Assembly: GCA_020848075.1 (NCBI GenBank)
Contig: JADLAV010000037.1
Span: 26,072-90,071 of the forward strand
Direction of reading: 5' to 3'
Source of the DNA: Burkholderiales bacterium
GTDB lineage: Bacteria > Pseudomonadota > Gammaproteobacteria > Burkholderiales > SG8-39
DNA length: 64,000 nucleotides
Of this stretch, positions 43,220 to 51,925 are shown one piece after another. The notes beneath the pieces were generated by a model. The model made no database searches and was not told where the DNA came from. It saw only the letters and a list, made by a program, of their open reading frames with translations. Position numbers and translations under genes: made by a program. Position 1 is the first letter of the stretch; each line of letters begins with the position of its first letter.

Positions 43220-44382
43220 GCTGCGCTCCAGAGCTTGATCGAATCGGCAAAGGTTCCGGCCTGCTCCCGGATCGGGGCCATCTGGCCGGTGTTCTCGGCG
43301 AACTTGAACGCGGTGTACGGAATCCCGTGCTTGTCGAGGATCTCGAGCAGCATCGGCCGCTCAAGGAGCGCCGGATCGCAGAACGAGGCGGCGGCGAAGA
43401 CGACGCCCTCGGCGCCCGACTTGCGCACCGAGTCGACCACGAACTTGCCCTTGTCCTCGCGGCGCTCGGTGTACTTGGACGGCGTGTCGGCCGAGCGGTG
43501 CAGGAAACCCTTGGAGAGATTCCACAGCGGGTTGCCGTCCACCTCCACGTCGTCGAGGTGCCAGCGCGTGACGAGGTGGAAATCGTCGTCCACGATGTAG
43601 CAGCCGGCCATCTCGATCGACTTGATCAGGCCGAGCGGCGGCTGCTCGCAGAACGATCCGGTCAGGACCACCCGCGCGTTGTCGCGCTTCGGCCGGCTCT
43701 CCGCCTCGGCCGCGGCGATGTACTCGCGCACGAGCCTGGTGTGCTCCTCGGGCGGCAGCACCATGCCGGCGCGCATCACCAGGTAGACCTCGGAGGTCGG
43801 CGCCTGCCACGGCTTCTGCGAGCGGTAGCGGTAGAGGTCGCGCACCGCCCTGCGGTTCTCGTTGTAGACCTTGATCGAGTTCCTGAGGTCATCGTCGGTC
43901 ACCTCGCGGCCGGCGAGCTTCGCGAGATCGTCGCGCAGGATCTCCATCTCGTGCACGTAGTACTCGCCCCCGATCGCATCCTTGAAGTTCTGCGGGACGT
44001 CGAAATAGCGTACGTACTTGTCCTTGAACATGATCTGCCACATGCCGGAGAGGTTGCGGATCACGTCGCAGATCGACGGGAAGAGCATCCCGTCCAGGCT
44101 GTCGAGGCGGCCGGTCACGCCGAGCTCGATGGTCGAGCGCGGGATGCGGCAGATGTAGCTCTGGTAGTAGGCGTCGCCCTGGATCACCTCGATCTGGTCG
44201 CCGCCGCCGAAGATCCCGACCGGCAGCATCCCGGCCGCGTGGATGATCTCGCGCGGGACGTAGATCGGCATGAATCCGATCGCCTTGCGGCCGGGCTGCG
44301 CCGCCTTCCAGTCGCGGACCGCATTGAAGTGCAGGTCCTCGAAGAGCGCCTGGCAGCGCTCGACGACTTCTTTCAGAGGCAT
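43216..44382 (-). CDS. bcrC: Benzoyl-CoA reductase subunit C
   Basis: A 388-residue subunit of the same superfamily, partner of BcrB, together binding benzoyl-CoA and reducing the ring to cyclohexa-1,5-diene-1-carbonyl-CoA. IGFMPIYVPREIIHAAGMLP at the start is diagnostic. Cysteines in LFPSICDVIRNL, LTGSFCEQPPLG and AASFCDPALLERP match cluster-ligand positions. The order bcrCBAD-fdx is as in Thauera aromatica. Confidence 0.94.
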   Translation of the reverse strand: MPLKEVVERCQALFEDLHFNAVRDWKAAQPGRKAIGFMPIYVPREIIHAAGMLPVGIFGGGDQIEVIQGDAYYQSYICRIPRSTIELGVTGRLDSLDGMLFPSICDVIRNLSGMWQIMFKDKYVRYFDVPQNFKDAIGGEYYVHEMEILRDDLAKLAGREVTDDDLRNSIKVYNENRRAVRDLYRYRSQKPWQAPTSEVYLVMRAGMVLPPEEHTRLVREYIAAAEAESRPKRDNARVVLTGSFCEQPPLGLIKSIEMAGCYIVDDDFHLVTRWHLDDVEVDGNPLWNLSKGFLHRSADTPSKYTERREDKGKFVVDSVRKSGAEGVVFAAASFCDPALLERPMLLEILDKHGIPYTAFKFAENTGQMAPIREQAGTFADSIKLWSAA

Positions 44383-44428
44383 GTGCCTTTCCTCCTCGTT
44401 TGCCCGCGTCGCCGCGGGCGCTTTCCGG

Positions 44429-45199
44429 TTAACCGTGCCGCCACTCCGGCACGCGCTTGGCGAGGAACGCCCGCAGGCCCTCGATCGCGTCGTGCGTCGC
44501 CATCGTCTGCTCCAGATACATCTGCTCGACCGCCGCGAAGCGGCGCCGCGCCTCGCCGAGCATGCCCGCGCGCGCGGCCCGCACGGCGACGCCGAGCGCT
44601 GCCGCGCTCTTGCCTGCGAGCTGGGCGTCGAAGTACGCGAGCGCGGCCGCCTCCGGGTCGTCGGCCGTGAACGAGACGAGGCCGAGCGCCTTCGCTTCGG
44701 CGCCGCTCACCGAGCGTCCGGAGAGCAGCAGATCCTCGGCGGTGGACTGGTTCACCCGGAAGGGGAGCAGGGACGAGGCCGCCGGCGCGAACACCCCGAG
44801 CTTGATCTCGGGCTGGCCGAACTGCGCCTCCGGCGCGGCGAAGATCAGGCTGCCGGCCAGCGCGAGCTCGACACCGCCGCCGAGGCATTGCCCGCGCACC
44901 GCGACCAGGATCGGCCGCGGCCACTCGAGCATCGTGATCAGCAGCGCATGCAGTCCCCGCAGCATATCCGCGCATTGCCCGGGCAGATGTTCCTCGACGC
45001 TCGCGCCGAAGCTGAAGTGCGGCCCCTCCGCGTCGACGAGCGCCGCGCGGATCGGTCCCGGTTCGCGACGCTCGGCGATCGCCGCCGCGATCGCCGCGAT
45101 CATGGCGGCATCGATGATGTTCGCCTTGGGCCGGGCGAGGCGCAGCCGCAGCAGCGCGCCGTCGCGATCGAGCCAGACTTTGAGGGGGGATTCGCTCAT
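44429..45199 (-). CDS. dch: Cyclohexa-1,5-diene-1-carbonyl-CoA hydratase
   Basis: A 256-residue crotonase very close to Thauera Dch as I recall it: SPLKVWLDRDGALLRLRLAR, DAEGPHFSFGASVEEHLPGQ, RGQCLGGGVELALAGSLIFA and GQPEIKLGVFAPAASSLLP. It adds water to the dienoyl-CoA made by benzoyl-CoA reductase, giving 6-hydroxycyclohex-1-ene-1-carbonyl-CoA. It lies between oah and bcrC in one operon, with a hairpin repeat between it and oah. Confidence 0.92.
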   Translation of the reverse strand: MSESPLKVWLDRDGALLRLRLARPKANIIDAAMIAAIAAAIAERREPGPIRAALVDAEGPHFSFGASVEEHLPGQCADMLRGLHALLITMLEWPRPILVAVRGQCLGGGVELALAGSLIFAAPEAQFGQPEIKLGVFAPAASSLLPFRVNQSTAEDLLLSGRSVSGAEAKALGLVSFTADDPEAAALAYFDAQLAGKSAAALGVAVRAARAGMLGEARRRFAAVEQMYLEQTMATHDAIEGLRAFLAKRVPEWRHG

Positions 45200-45240
45200 C
45201 TCCGCTTTTCGTCAGTGCCTCGTGCGTTCGCCATTGCTCC

Positions 45241-45287
45241 TGGATCCCCGCATACGCGGGGATGACGGCGCGCGCTGCGCGCCGTCA
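45241..45287. repeat. Two hairpins between oah and dch, one a dispersed REP-like element
   Basis: ATCCCCGCATACGCGGGGAT (45244-45263) is a 7-bp stem hairpin. The 25 bases from 45241 recur, reverse-complemented with one mismatch, at 61836-61860. A second hairpin, GACGGCGCGC-GCT-GCGCGCCGTC (45264-45286), abuts the oah stop. Both could attenuate transcription or stabilise the had-oah part of the mRNA. Confidence 0.7.
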
Positions 45288-46385
45288 CTTCTTCTTCGCC
45301 TTCGGCTGGATCTCGTCATGCAGCGAGCCGATCCAGCTCTGACCCTGCGCGAGCTTCTGTCGCAGCAGCACGAAGTCGACTTCCCGATCGTCCTTGGCGC
45401 CCTCGTTGAAGGCGGTGAAGCCGGAGCGCCCCTCGGTCAGCATGTTGAGAGCGAGCCAGGCGCGGTGGTTCTCCTTGTTCCGGTTCCACGCCTCGAGCTT
45501 CGGCTTGCGCAGCTCCTCGATCGACTTGATCGTGCACTCGGGGAAGGTGAGGAGGAGTCGCGCGCAGTACTCCTCCACCTTGGCGTCGAGCAGCGACAGG
45601 TCGACCGTGCCCCTGGCCATCAGCGCCTTGCCTTCCTTCGCGGCGTCGCCCGTCTTGAAGTCCCCGTAGACCATCCGGCCGTACTCGTCGGTGAAGCGCT
45701 GCGTCTCGACGAGCGGGTTGGCGACGAACTTGCCGTCGACTTTCAGCGCCGGAACGATCTCCACCAGCATGCCCCATTGGTGCGCCTTGTGGGCCGAGAA
45801 GGGCTCGCACATCACGCACGCCCACATCGCGCGGTCGGCGCCCATGATCGGCGGGAGGAAGTCGGTGGCGCCGCCGATCGGCGCCGAGCCGTGCTTGGGG
45901 CCGGCCTGGCCGAAGCGGGCGAGGTCCTGGGCGATCGAGAAGTCGCAGGCGAGGCCGATCTCCTGGCCGCCGCCGATGCGCATGCCGTTCACGCGGCAGA
46001 TCACCGGCTTGTCGCAGGCGAGGATCGCGCTCACCATGTCGTTGAACACGCGCATGTACTGGCGGTATTCCTGCGGGTGGCCGGCGTAGTACTCCGCGTA
46101 CTCCTTGGTGTTGCCGCCGGTGCAGAACGCCTTGTCGCCCCCGCCGGTGAACACGACGCAATTGACGTCGCGCGCGTTGGACGCGGCGCGGAAGGCGAGG
46201 ATCACGCCCTTCGCCATCTCGGCGGTGTACGAATTGAACTGGGTCGGGTTGTCGAGCGTGATCCAGGCGTTGTAGAGCCCCGCTGCCACCTTGCCGTCCG
46301 GCGTCCGCGCCGGGCGCTTCTCGAAGCGCACGCCGGGCTTGGAGAAATCCTCGACGAGATTATGGTTCTTGAACTCGCGTGCCAT
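45285..46385 (-). CDS. oah: 6-oxocyclohex-1-ene-1-carbonyl-CoA hydrolase
   Basis: A 366-residue long crotonase, the usual size for Oah/BamA. VFTGGGDKAFCTGGNTKEYA, RIGGGQEIGLACDFSIAQD, GSAPIGGATDFLPPIMGADR and NPLVETQRFTDEYGRMVYGD are diagnostic. It adds water and hydrolytically opens the ring to 3-hydroxypimelyl-CoA. It is 22 bases downstream of the frameshifted had. The C-terminus is lysine-rich. Confidence 0.94.
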   Translation of the reverse strand: MAREFKNHNLVEDFSKPGVRFEKRPARTPDGKVAAGLYNAWITLDNPTQFNSYTAEMAKGVILAFRAASNARDVNCVVFTGGGDKAFCTGGNTKEYAEYYAGHPQEYRQYMRVFNDMVSAILACDKPVICRVNGMRIGGGQEIGLACDFSIAQDLARFGQAGPKHGSAPIGGATDFLPPIMGADRAMWACVMCEPFSAHKAHQWGMLVEIVPALKVDGKFVANPLVETQRFTDEYGRMVYGDFKTGDAAKEGKALMARGTVDLSLLDAKVEEYCARLLLTFPECTIKSIEELRKPKLEAWNRNKENHRAWLALNMLTEGRSGFTAFNEGAKDDREVDFVLLRQKLAQGQSWIGSLHDEIQPKAKKK

Positions 46386-46407
46386 CGGTTCTGCTCCTCA
46401 GTAGCGT

Positions 46408-47476
46408 TCAGGGAACGAGGATCGCACGGCGCTTGATGGTGCGCGAGTGCACGGCCTCGAAGACGTGGTTGATCTCGGCGAGCGGCTGCGTCTCGACGAA
46501 CGGCTTGAGCGACACCTTGCCGTCGAGCACCAGGTCGAGCGCGGCCGGGTAGAGCTCGGGCGGGCAGCCCCAGTTGCCGATCGCGCGAGCATCGAATGCC
46601 ATCAAATTAGAGAGCCGGATCTCGACCTTGTCCATCGTGAAACCCACGACCGAGAGCGTGGCGCCGTGCACCAGGAGGCCGTACGCCGTCTGCTGGCCCG
46701 CGGCCGTTCCCGAGCACTCGAAGATAAACCATTCGGCCGCCGGCAGGCCCTGCTCTCTTGCGAGGCCGCTCACCGCCGACTTGAGCGCCCTGCCGTCCAG
46801 CTCGCGCGCGTTCATTCAACGTGAGGGCGGCGCCGGCGGCCTTGATCGCGGCGAGCTTGTCGGCGTCCACGTCGATCGCCACGACCGTGGCACCGAAGGC
46901 GCGTGCGACCTGCGCGCAGTAGCCGCCGACCCCGCCCACGCCGACCACGACCGCCAGGCTGCCGGGCGCGACCCCGGCGCGCACGACCGCCTGGTACGGG
47001 GTCGTGACCGCGTCGGCGACGACCGAGACCTCGGGAAGCGTCAGGCCGGCCTTCGCGAGGCGGGCCTCGTCAACCTTGCACAGCCCACGGCTCGGCACGA
47101 CGATATGGGACGCGAATCCGCCCTGGATATCGTTGCCCGGCATCTTCTGATTGCGGCAGATGTTGGGGCGTCCGCGCTTGCATGGCCCGCACTCGCCGCA
47201 CGGGATCACTGCCGGGACGATGACGGCCTGGGACACCCATTGCTCGGCGCCGGCGCCCGCGGCGGTGACCCGGCCGCTCACTTCATGGCCGAGCGCCAGG
47301 GGCAGCGCATGATTCACCCGGACGCCGTCGTAGAAATAGCCAAGGTCCGTGTGACAGACGCCGCACCCGGCCACCTCGATCACCACTTCCCCGGGTTGCG
47401 GCGACGGGTCGAATGCCTCGCGCACCATCGGTGCGTTGGGCGCTGTCATCAACCAACGATGTGCTGGCGCGGCCAC
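46408..47476 (-). pseudogene. had: 6-hydroxycyclohex-1-ene-1-carbonyl-CoA dehydrogenase, frameshifted by a TGAA duplication
   Basis: Two frames together make one Had. The first (GTG 47476 after AGGAGG) reads [51 protein letters not shown] (structural zinc) and [20 protein letters not shown] (NAD), then goes off frame after ALTLN. The second resumes as [39 protein letters not shown] and ends [10 protein letters not shown]. At the junction the minus strand reads TTGAATGAACGCG; removing one TGAA (46811-46818 is TTCATTCA) restores [13 protein letters not shown]. The enzyme oxidises 6-hydroxycyclohex-1-ene-1-carbonyl-CoA. All other genes of the pathway are intact, so this may be a sequencing error, a recent mutation or phase-variable slippage. 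The duplication also creates an ATG at 46815. Confidence 0.85.
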
Positions 47477-47536
47477 CAAGCCTCCTCTACGATCTCCCGC
47501 CCACTCCGGGCGGGATCGCCCGGTCCGCCGTGCCAC

Positions 47537-47617
47537 TTGACTTCCGGGGCAGCCTTAATCTAGCATTACGGTACCAGAATACGAAAATCGAGTCAAGCAA
47601 GAATCGAGTCAAGCAGG
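47537..47617 (+). promoter_or_regulatory. Divergent control region between had and korA: promoter and 16-bp tandem repeat
   Basis: TTGACT (47537) and TAGCAT (47561) are 18 bases apart on the plus strand. Downstream, AATCGAGTCAAGCAAG (47586-47601) is repeated at once as AATCGAGTCAAGCAGG (47602-47617). A CCCGCCC-ACTCC-GGGCGGG hairpin lies at about 47499-47517. The repeat could be a dimeric regulator site controlling both operons. Confidence 0.5.
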
Positions 47618-47691
47618 ATCGCAAGGCAAACCAGGCGGGGAATCGACACCGGATCCCAGGCGGCGTCTTGCAGTCTGGGCAGGAGGATGTG

Positions 47692-49467
47692 ATGGCGAGC
47701 GGGGAAACACACGGCGCCGGCAGACCGGACGCGGGCGGACCCGGGCAAGGGGAGTTGCGCAACAGCGTCTCGGTCGCGATCGCCGGAAGCGGCGGCGCAG
47801 GGGTCATGACCGCCGGCAACATGCTGCTCGAGGCGGCGGCGCAGGCGGGCTACTACGCGCTGATGACGCGCTCGAGCGGCCCGCAGATCCGGGGCGGGGA
47901 GGCCGCGGCCATGATCCGGATCGCCACCCACCCGATCGACGGGACCGACGACCGTTACGATCTGCTGATCGCCCTCGATTGGATGAACATCAACCGCTTC
48001 GCCGCGGAGATTCCGCTCGGGCCGCAGAGCGTGCTCGCCGGCGACCCCGACCAGGGAGAGCCGCCCGAGGTATTCGTCAAGACCGGCGCGCGCTACACGC
48101 CGGTCCCGTTCAAGGCGGCGGCGAAGAAGATCCCGAACGGCTGGCCGAACATGATCGCGTTCGGCCTCGTCGGGGCGCTCGTCGGCCTCGCCGAGGACGC
48201 GCTCGTCAAGACCGTGCAGAAGTCGATGAAGAAGGGCGGCGACGCGCTCGCCGGCAGTCTCGCCGCGGTGCGCGCGGGAATCGAGGCGGCTGCCGGGATC
48301 TCCGGCGTTCCGCGCATCGGCTCGCCGCCGCCGCAGAGCCCGCGCTGGCTCGTCACCGGGAACCAGGCCGCGGGCTACGGTGCGATCCGCGGCGGCGTGC
48401 GCTTCGTGGCGGCCTATCCGATCACGCCCGCGACCGAGCTACTCGAATGGATGGCGCCCGCGCTCAAGAAGGTGGGCGGCGCGCTGGTGCAGGCCGAGGA
48501 CGAGCTCGCTTCGATCAACATGATCCTGGGGGCCTCGTACGGGGGCGTGCCGGCGCTCACCGCCACCTCGGGCCCCGGCCTCTCGCTCATGATCGAGTCG
48601 ATCGGCCTCGGCATCACGGCCGAGGTGCCGATCGTGATCGTCGACGTGATGCGCGTCGGACCCTCGACGGGGATCGCGACGAAGAGCGAGCAGAGCGACG
48701 TCAACATCGCGCTCTACGGCATGCACGGCGATGCCCCGCACGTGGTCGTCGCGCCGAACTCGGTCGCCGACTGCCTGATGACGACGCAGTGGGCCGTGCA
48801 TCTCGCCGAGACGCTGCAGGTGCCCGCGATCGTGCTCGCCGACCAGTTTTTCGGCCAGGCGCGCGCGGTGGTCGAGCGGCCGGCGGACGTTGCTTTCGCG
48901 GGGGAGCGCCGGACCGCGACGGCAGGCGACGAAGGCTACCAGCGCTACGCGCTCACCGAGTCGGGGGTGTCGCCGATGGCGATCCCGGGCACGCCCGGGA
49001 TCACGTACACGGCCGATGGGCTCGAGCACAACGAGCGCGGCACGCCCTCGTCGCAGGCGGCCGACCACATCGCGCAGCTCGAGAAGCGCGCGCGCAAGCT
49101 GGCGTTGCTCGACTGCGGCAGCCACTGGGCGGACGTCGAGGGCGAGGGCGACGTGGCGGTGATCACCTTCGGCTCGTGCACCGGACCCGTGCGCGAGGCC
49201 TTCGCGCGCGCGGCCGCCGATGGCGTGCGCGCTCGGCTCGTCTCCCTGCGGTTGCTCGCGCCGGCGCAGCCGGCACGGCTCGCCGCCGCGCTGGAAGGCG
49301 TCAGGCGGGTGCTGGTCGTCGAGCAGAATCACACTGGGCAGCTCTACCGCTTTCTGCGCGCAGAGTACGATCTGCCGGGTGAAGTCTCGAGCTTCCGCCG
49401 TCCAGGCCCGCTGCCGATGCGGCCGGACGAGATCCATCGGCAACTCATCGAATGGAGCCGCGCATGA
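47692..49467 (+). CDS. korA: 2-oxoacid (2-oxoglutarate):ferredoxin oxidoreductase, fused gamma-alpha subunit
   Basis: A 591-residue subunit from ATG 47692, five bases after AGGAGG; the 684-residue track ORF starts too early. An N-terminal gamma domain (IAGSGGAGVMTAGNMLLEAA, SSGPQIRGGEAAAMI) is fused to the alpha domain (GAIRGGVRFVAAYPITPATE, ATSGPGLSLMIESIGLG). In Thauera KorAB oxidises 2-oxoglutarate and reduces the ferredoxin used by benzoyl-CoA reductase. Its place, divergent from the bcr operon, supports that role; other 2-oxoacids cannot be excluded. Confidence 0.88.
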   Translation: MASGETHGAGRPDAGGPGQGELRNSVSVAIAGSGGAGVMTAGNMLLEAAAQAGYYALMTRSSGPQIRGGEAAAMIRIATHPIDGTDDRYDLLIALDWMNINRFAAEIPLGPQSVLAGDPDQGEPPEVFVKTGARYTPVPFKAAAKKIPNGWPNMIAFGLVGALVGLAEDALVKTVQKSMKKGGDALAGSLAAVRAGIEAAAGISGVPRIGSPPPQSPRWLVTGNQAAGYGAIRGGVRFVAAYPITPATELLEWMAPALKKVGGALVQAEDELASINMILGASYGGVPALTATSGPGLSLMIESIGLGITAEVPIVIVDVMRVGPSTGIATKSEQSDVNIALYGMHGDAPHVVVAPNSVADCLMTTQWAVHLAETLQVPAIVLADQFFGQARAVVERPADVAFAGERRTATAGDEGYQRYALTESGVSPMAIPGTPGITYTADGLEHNERGTPSSQAADHIAQLEKRARKLALLDCGSHWADVEGEGDVAVITFGSCTGPVREAFARAAADGVRARLVSLRLLAPAQPARLAAALEGVRRVLVVEQNHTGQLYRFLRAEYDLPGEVSSFRRPGPLPMRPDEIHRQLIEWSRA

Positions 49468-50303
49468 CGACCCCCGTGAAAGCGCAGGCGGCGGTCACGC
49501 CGCAAGCCTTCAAGTCCGACTACAAGCCGGTGTGGTGCCCCGGCTGCGGCGACTTCTCGGTGCTCTCGTCCATCACCAAGGCGTTCGCGCTGCTCGCCCT
49601 GCAGCCCGAGAACATCGCCATCGTCTCGGGCATCGGGTGCTCGTCCCGGATTCCCGCCTACACGACGTGCTACGGCTTCCACGGCGTGCATGGCCGTGCG
49701 CTCCCCGCGGCGACCGGGCTCAAGCTGGCGCGTCCGGAGCTGACGGTCGTTGCCGCCGGGGGCGACGGGGACGGTTACTCCATCGGGGGCAACCATTTTC
49801 TTCATGCGTGCCGGCGCAACGTCGACATGACCTACGTGGTCATGGACAATCACGTGTACGGCATGACCAAGGGACAGCCCTCGCCGACCACCGAGCCCGA
49901 CTGGGATTCGAAGCTCTCGCCCGGCGGCACCGGGATGCGCGCGTTCAACCCGCTGGTGATCGCGCTTGCGGCCGGCGCCAACTTCATCGCGCGCGGATTC
50001 GCCGGCGACCCGAACACGACGGCGACGCTGATCGCCGAGGCGATCAGCGCGCCGGGCTTCTCGTTCGTCGAGGTGCTGTCGCCGTGCGTGACCTTCCGGC
50101 CCGAGCAGCGCGAATGGAAGCAGATGGTCCGACCGGCGCCGGTGCAGTCGACCGACGACCCTGGGCGCGCGGCGCGCAGGCTGATGACCGACGATGGAAT
50201 GAACGTCGGTGTACTCTACAAAGGAAGCCGCGCGGCCTATCGCACCGCGATCGCCAAGGCGCAGCGGCGCCCAGCGGAACTGGAGGAGGAGTTCAAGATA
50301 TGA
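49464..50303 (+). CDS. korB: 2-oxoacid:ferredoxin oxidoreductase, beta (TPP) subunit
   Basis: A 279-residue subunit. KPVWCPGCGDFSVLSSI and GIGCSSRIP provide cysteines for the Fe-S cluster and AAGGDGDGYSIGGNHFLHAC is the thiamine-diphosphate/Mg motif, with MDNHVYGMTKGQPSPT after it. I chose the ATG overlapping korA's stop (ATGA); an upstream in-frame ATG at 49452 adds four residues. Its stop overlaps the rubrerythrin-like gene. Confidence 0.9.
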   Translation: MTTPVKAQAAVTPQAFKSDYKPVWCPGCGDFSVLSSITKAFALLALQPENIAIVSGIGCSSRIPAYTTCYGFHGVHGRALPAATGLKLARPELTVVAAGGDGDGYSIGGNHFLHACRRNVDMTYVVMDNHVYGMTKGQPSPTTEPDWDSKLSPGGTGMRAFNPLVIALAAGANFIARGFAGDPNTTATLIAEAISAPGFSFVEVLSPCVTFRPEQREWKQMVRPAPVQSTDDPGRAARRLMTDDGMNVGVLYKGSRAAYRTAIAKAQRRPAELEEEFKI

Positions 50304-50956
50304 GTCCCGCCCGAAAGCCGATCAGGCGCGGTGCAGCGGTTGCGAAGAAGCCGGCCAAGAAGGCCGGACGCAAGGCGCCGCCGGCGACGAGCGCCCGCCG
50401 GGCGCAGCTCAAGGTCGTGCCCGCCGCGGTCGCCGCGCATTCCGCGCCGCCCATCAAGGATGTCGAGGGCCTGATGGCGTATGCCTATGCCCTCGAGGCC
50501 GAGGCGTCGGAGCGTTACAACGAGTTCGCCGACGTGATGGAGACGCACAACAACCGCGAAGTAGCGGAGCTCTTCCGCAAGCTCGCGCGCATCGAGAACA
50601 TCCACGCCGAGCACATCCTCGAGGAGATGGGCTGGACGAGCCCGCCGCCCCCGCCGGCCGGCGGCTGGCGCTGGGAGAGCGTGGAGGGGCCGGAGACGGC
50701 CGATTTCACGGATCTGCACTACCTGATGCAGCCGTATCACGCCCTGCAGATCGCGCTTCACAACGAGAAGCGCGCCGAGGCCTTTTTCAGGGACCTCGTG
50801 CAGCGGGCGCCGAGCGGCAAGGTGCGCACCGCGGCGAAGGAGATGGCGGCCGAGGAGGCCGAGCACGTGCAGCTCGTCGAGGAATGGCTGAAGCGCACGC
50901 CCGAACCGGAGTCGGACTGGGCGCACGATCCGGATCCGCCGCGCTGGTCCGATTGA
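50300..50956 (+). CDS. Rubrerythrin-like di-iron protein with a basic N-terminal tail
   Basis: A 218-residue protein. The first 45 residues (KPIRRGAAVAKKPAKKAGRK) are a Lys/Ala tail resembling that of the tandem-GNAT protein. The rest is a four-helix ferritin-like domain: YALEAEASERYNEFADVMET, RIENIHAEHILEEMG and EMAAEEAEHVQLVEEW supply the two E-x2-H motifs. There is no rubredoxin domain. It overlaps korB (ATGA), so it is made with an oxygen-sensitive Fe-S enzyme and may scavenge peroxide or oxygen for it. Confidence 0.82.
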   Translation: MSPARKPIRRGAAVAKKPAKKAGRKAPPATSARRAQLKVVPAAVAAHSAPPIKDVEGLMAYAYALEAEASERYNEFADVMETHNNREVAELFRKLARIENIHAEHILEEMGWTSPPPPPAGGWRWESVEGPETADFTDLHYLMQPYHALQIALHNEKRAEAFFRDLVQRAPSGKVRTAAKEMAAEEAEHVQLVEEWLKRTPEPESDWAHDPDPPRWSD

Positions 50957-51036
50957 GGCGTGACGCACGCAGCCGCCAGGTGCAGGGCCGCGACGCCATC
51001 GCAATTTCGCATCCGCCGCAATTTCGAGGCACGAAA

Positions 51037-51891
51037 ATGGGCGTATCGGAGCGCGTGATCCCGGGCGGCATCCTGGGCGACATCGCGGCCCAGGTGCGCG
51101 CTGCGCTCGGGCCGCGGCTCGATGAGCTCGCGGTCGAGCGCGCGGTGCTGGGACTCTTCTTCACCGGCGTGAAGCTCTCCGACGGGTCGGGCGGAATCTG
51201 CGCGACGCTCACCCAGGACATGCCGGAAGCGGTGTGCTGTCCGAGCTCGTCCGCGCAGATCAACACGCCCGGCAAGCTGCGCGGACGCAAGGCCGTCACC
51301 TTTCTCGACGACCTGGTAGCGCGATCGCCGCTGAAGCGCATTCTCGCGGTGGCCGTGCTGTCGGCGCTCTGCGCGACGGCGCGCAAGATCGGGCCGCCGG
51401 CCGGGTACACGATCCGTCGGGGCGTCGATGCGCTGGACGCGGTCGAGGTGCCGCCGGACGCGCACGTGGTGATCGTCGGGGCGTTCGTGCCGGTGATCAA
51501 GGCGATGAAGGCACGCGGCCGGTCGTTCTGCATCCTGGAGAAGGATCCGGCAACGCTGAAGGCCGACGAGCTGCCGTTCTACGCGCCGGCGGAAGCCGCG
51601 CCCGTCGAGGTGCCGAAAGCCGATGTGCTCTTCATCACGGGCACCACGCTCATCAACGACACCCTCGAAGGGATCCTGGCGTCGGCGAAGGCCGGCGCGC
51701 GCGTCGTCGTCGTCGGCCCGACCGCGAGTCTCGCGCCGGAGGCGCTCTTCCGCCGCAGCGTGTCGATCGTCGGCGGCGTGGACATCACCGATCCCGATCT
51801 CCTGCTCGATCTCCTGGCCGAGGGCGGCTCGGGCTATCACTTCTTCGGGCGCGCGGCCGATCGCATCGTCATGGCGCCGGCCGCGGCCTGA
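51037..51891 (+). CDS. DUF4213/DUF364-type putative heavy-metal-chelation protein
   Basis: A 284-residue protein. The N-terminal part (VLGLFFTGVKLSDGSGGICA) fits DUF4213, and the C-terminal part (HVVIVGAFVPVIKAMKARGR, DVLFITGTTLINDTLEGILA, GPTASLAPEALFRRSVSIVG) fits DUF364, a Rossmann-like domain suspected to bind metal or cofactor. It lies 80 bases after the rubrerythrin-like gene in the same direction. A cofactor-related role for the Fe-S enzymes is a guess. Family call moderately sure. Confidence 0.72.
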   Translation: MGVSERVIPGGILGDIAAQVRAALGPRLDELAVERAVLGLFFTGVKLSDGSGGICATLTQDMPEAVCCPSSSAQINTPGKLRGRKAVTFLDDLVARSPLKRILAVAVLSALCATARKIGPPAGYTIRRGVDALDAVEVPPDAHVVIVGAFVPVIKAMKARGRSFCILEKDPATLKADELPFYAPAEAAPVEVPKADVLFITGTTLINDTLEGILASAKAGARVVVVGPTASLAPEALFRRSVSIVGGVDITDPDLLLDLLAEGGSGYHFFGRAADRIVMAPAAA

Positions 51892-51925
51892 GCGCCAGCG
51901 GAAAACGGGGCCAACTGCTTGGGGC

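Noticed and set aside
47477-47560. Sigma-54 promoter for had (TGGCACG on the minus strand)
   Set aside because: The -24 half is good, but no GC lies at the right -12 spacing.
47413-49467. KorA starting at 47413
   Set aside because: The extension runs through the promoter and tandem repeat; a strong AGGAGG precedes the ATG at 47692.
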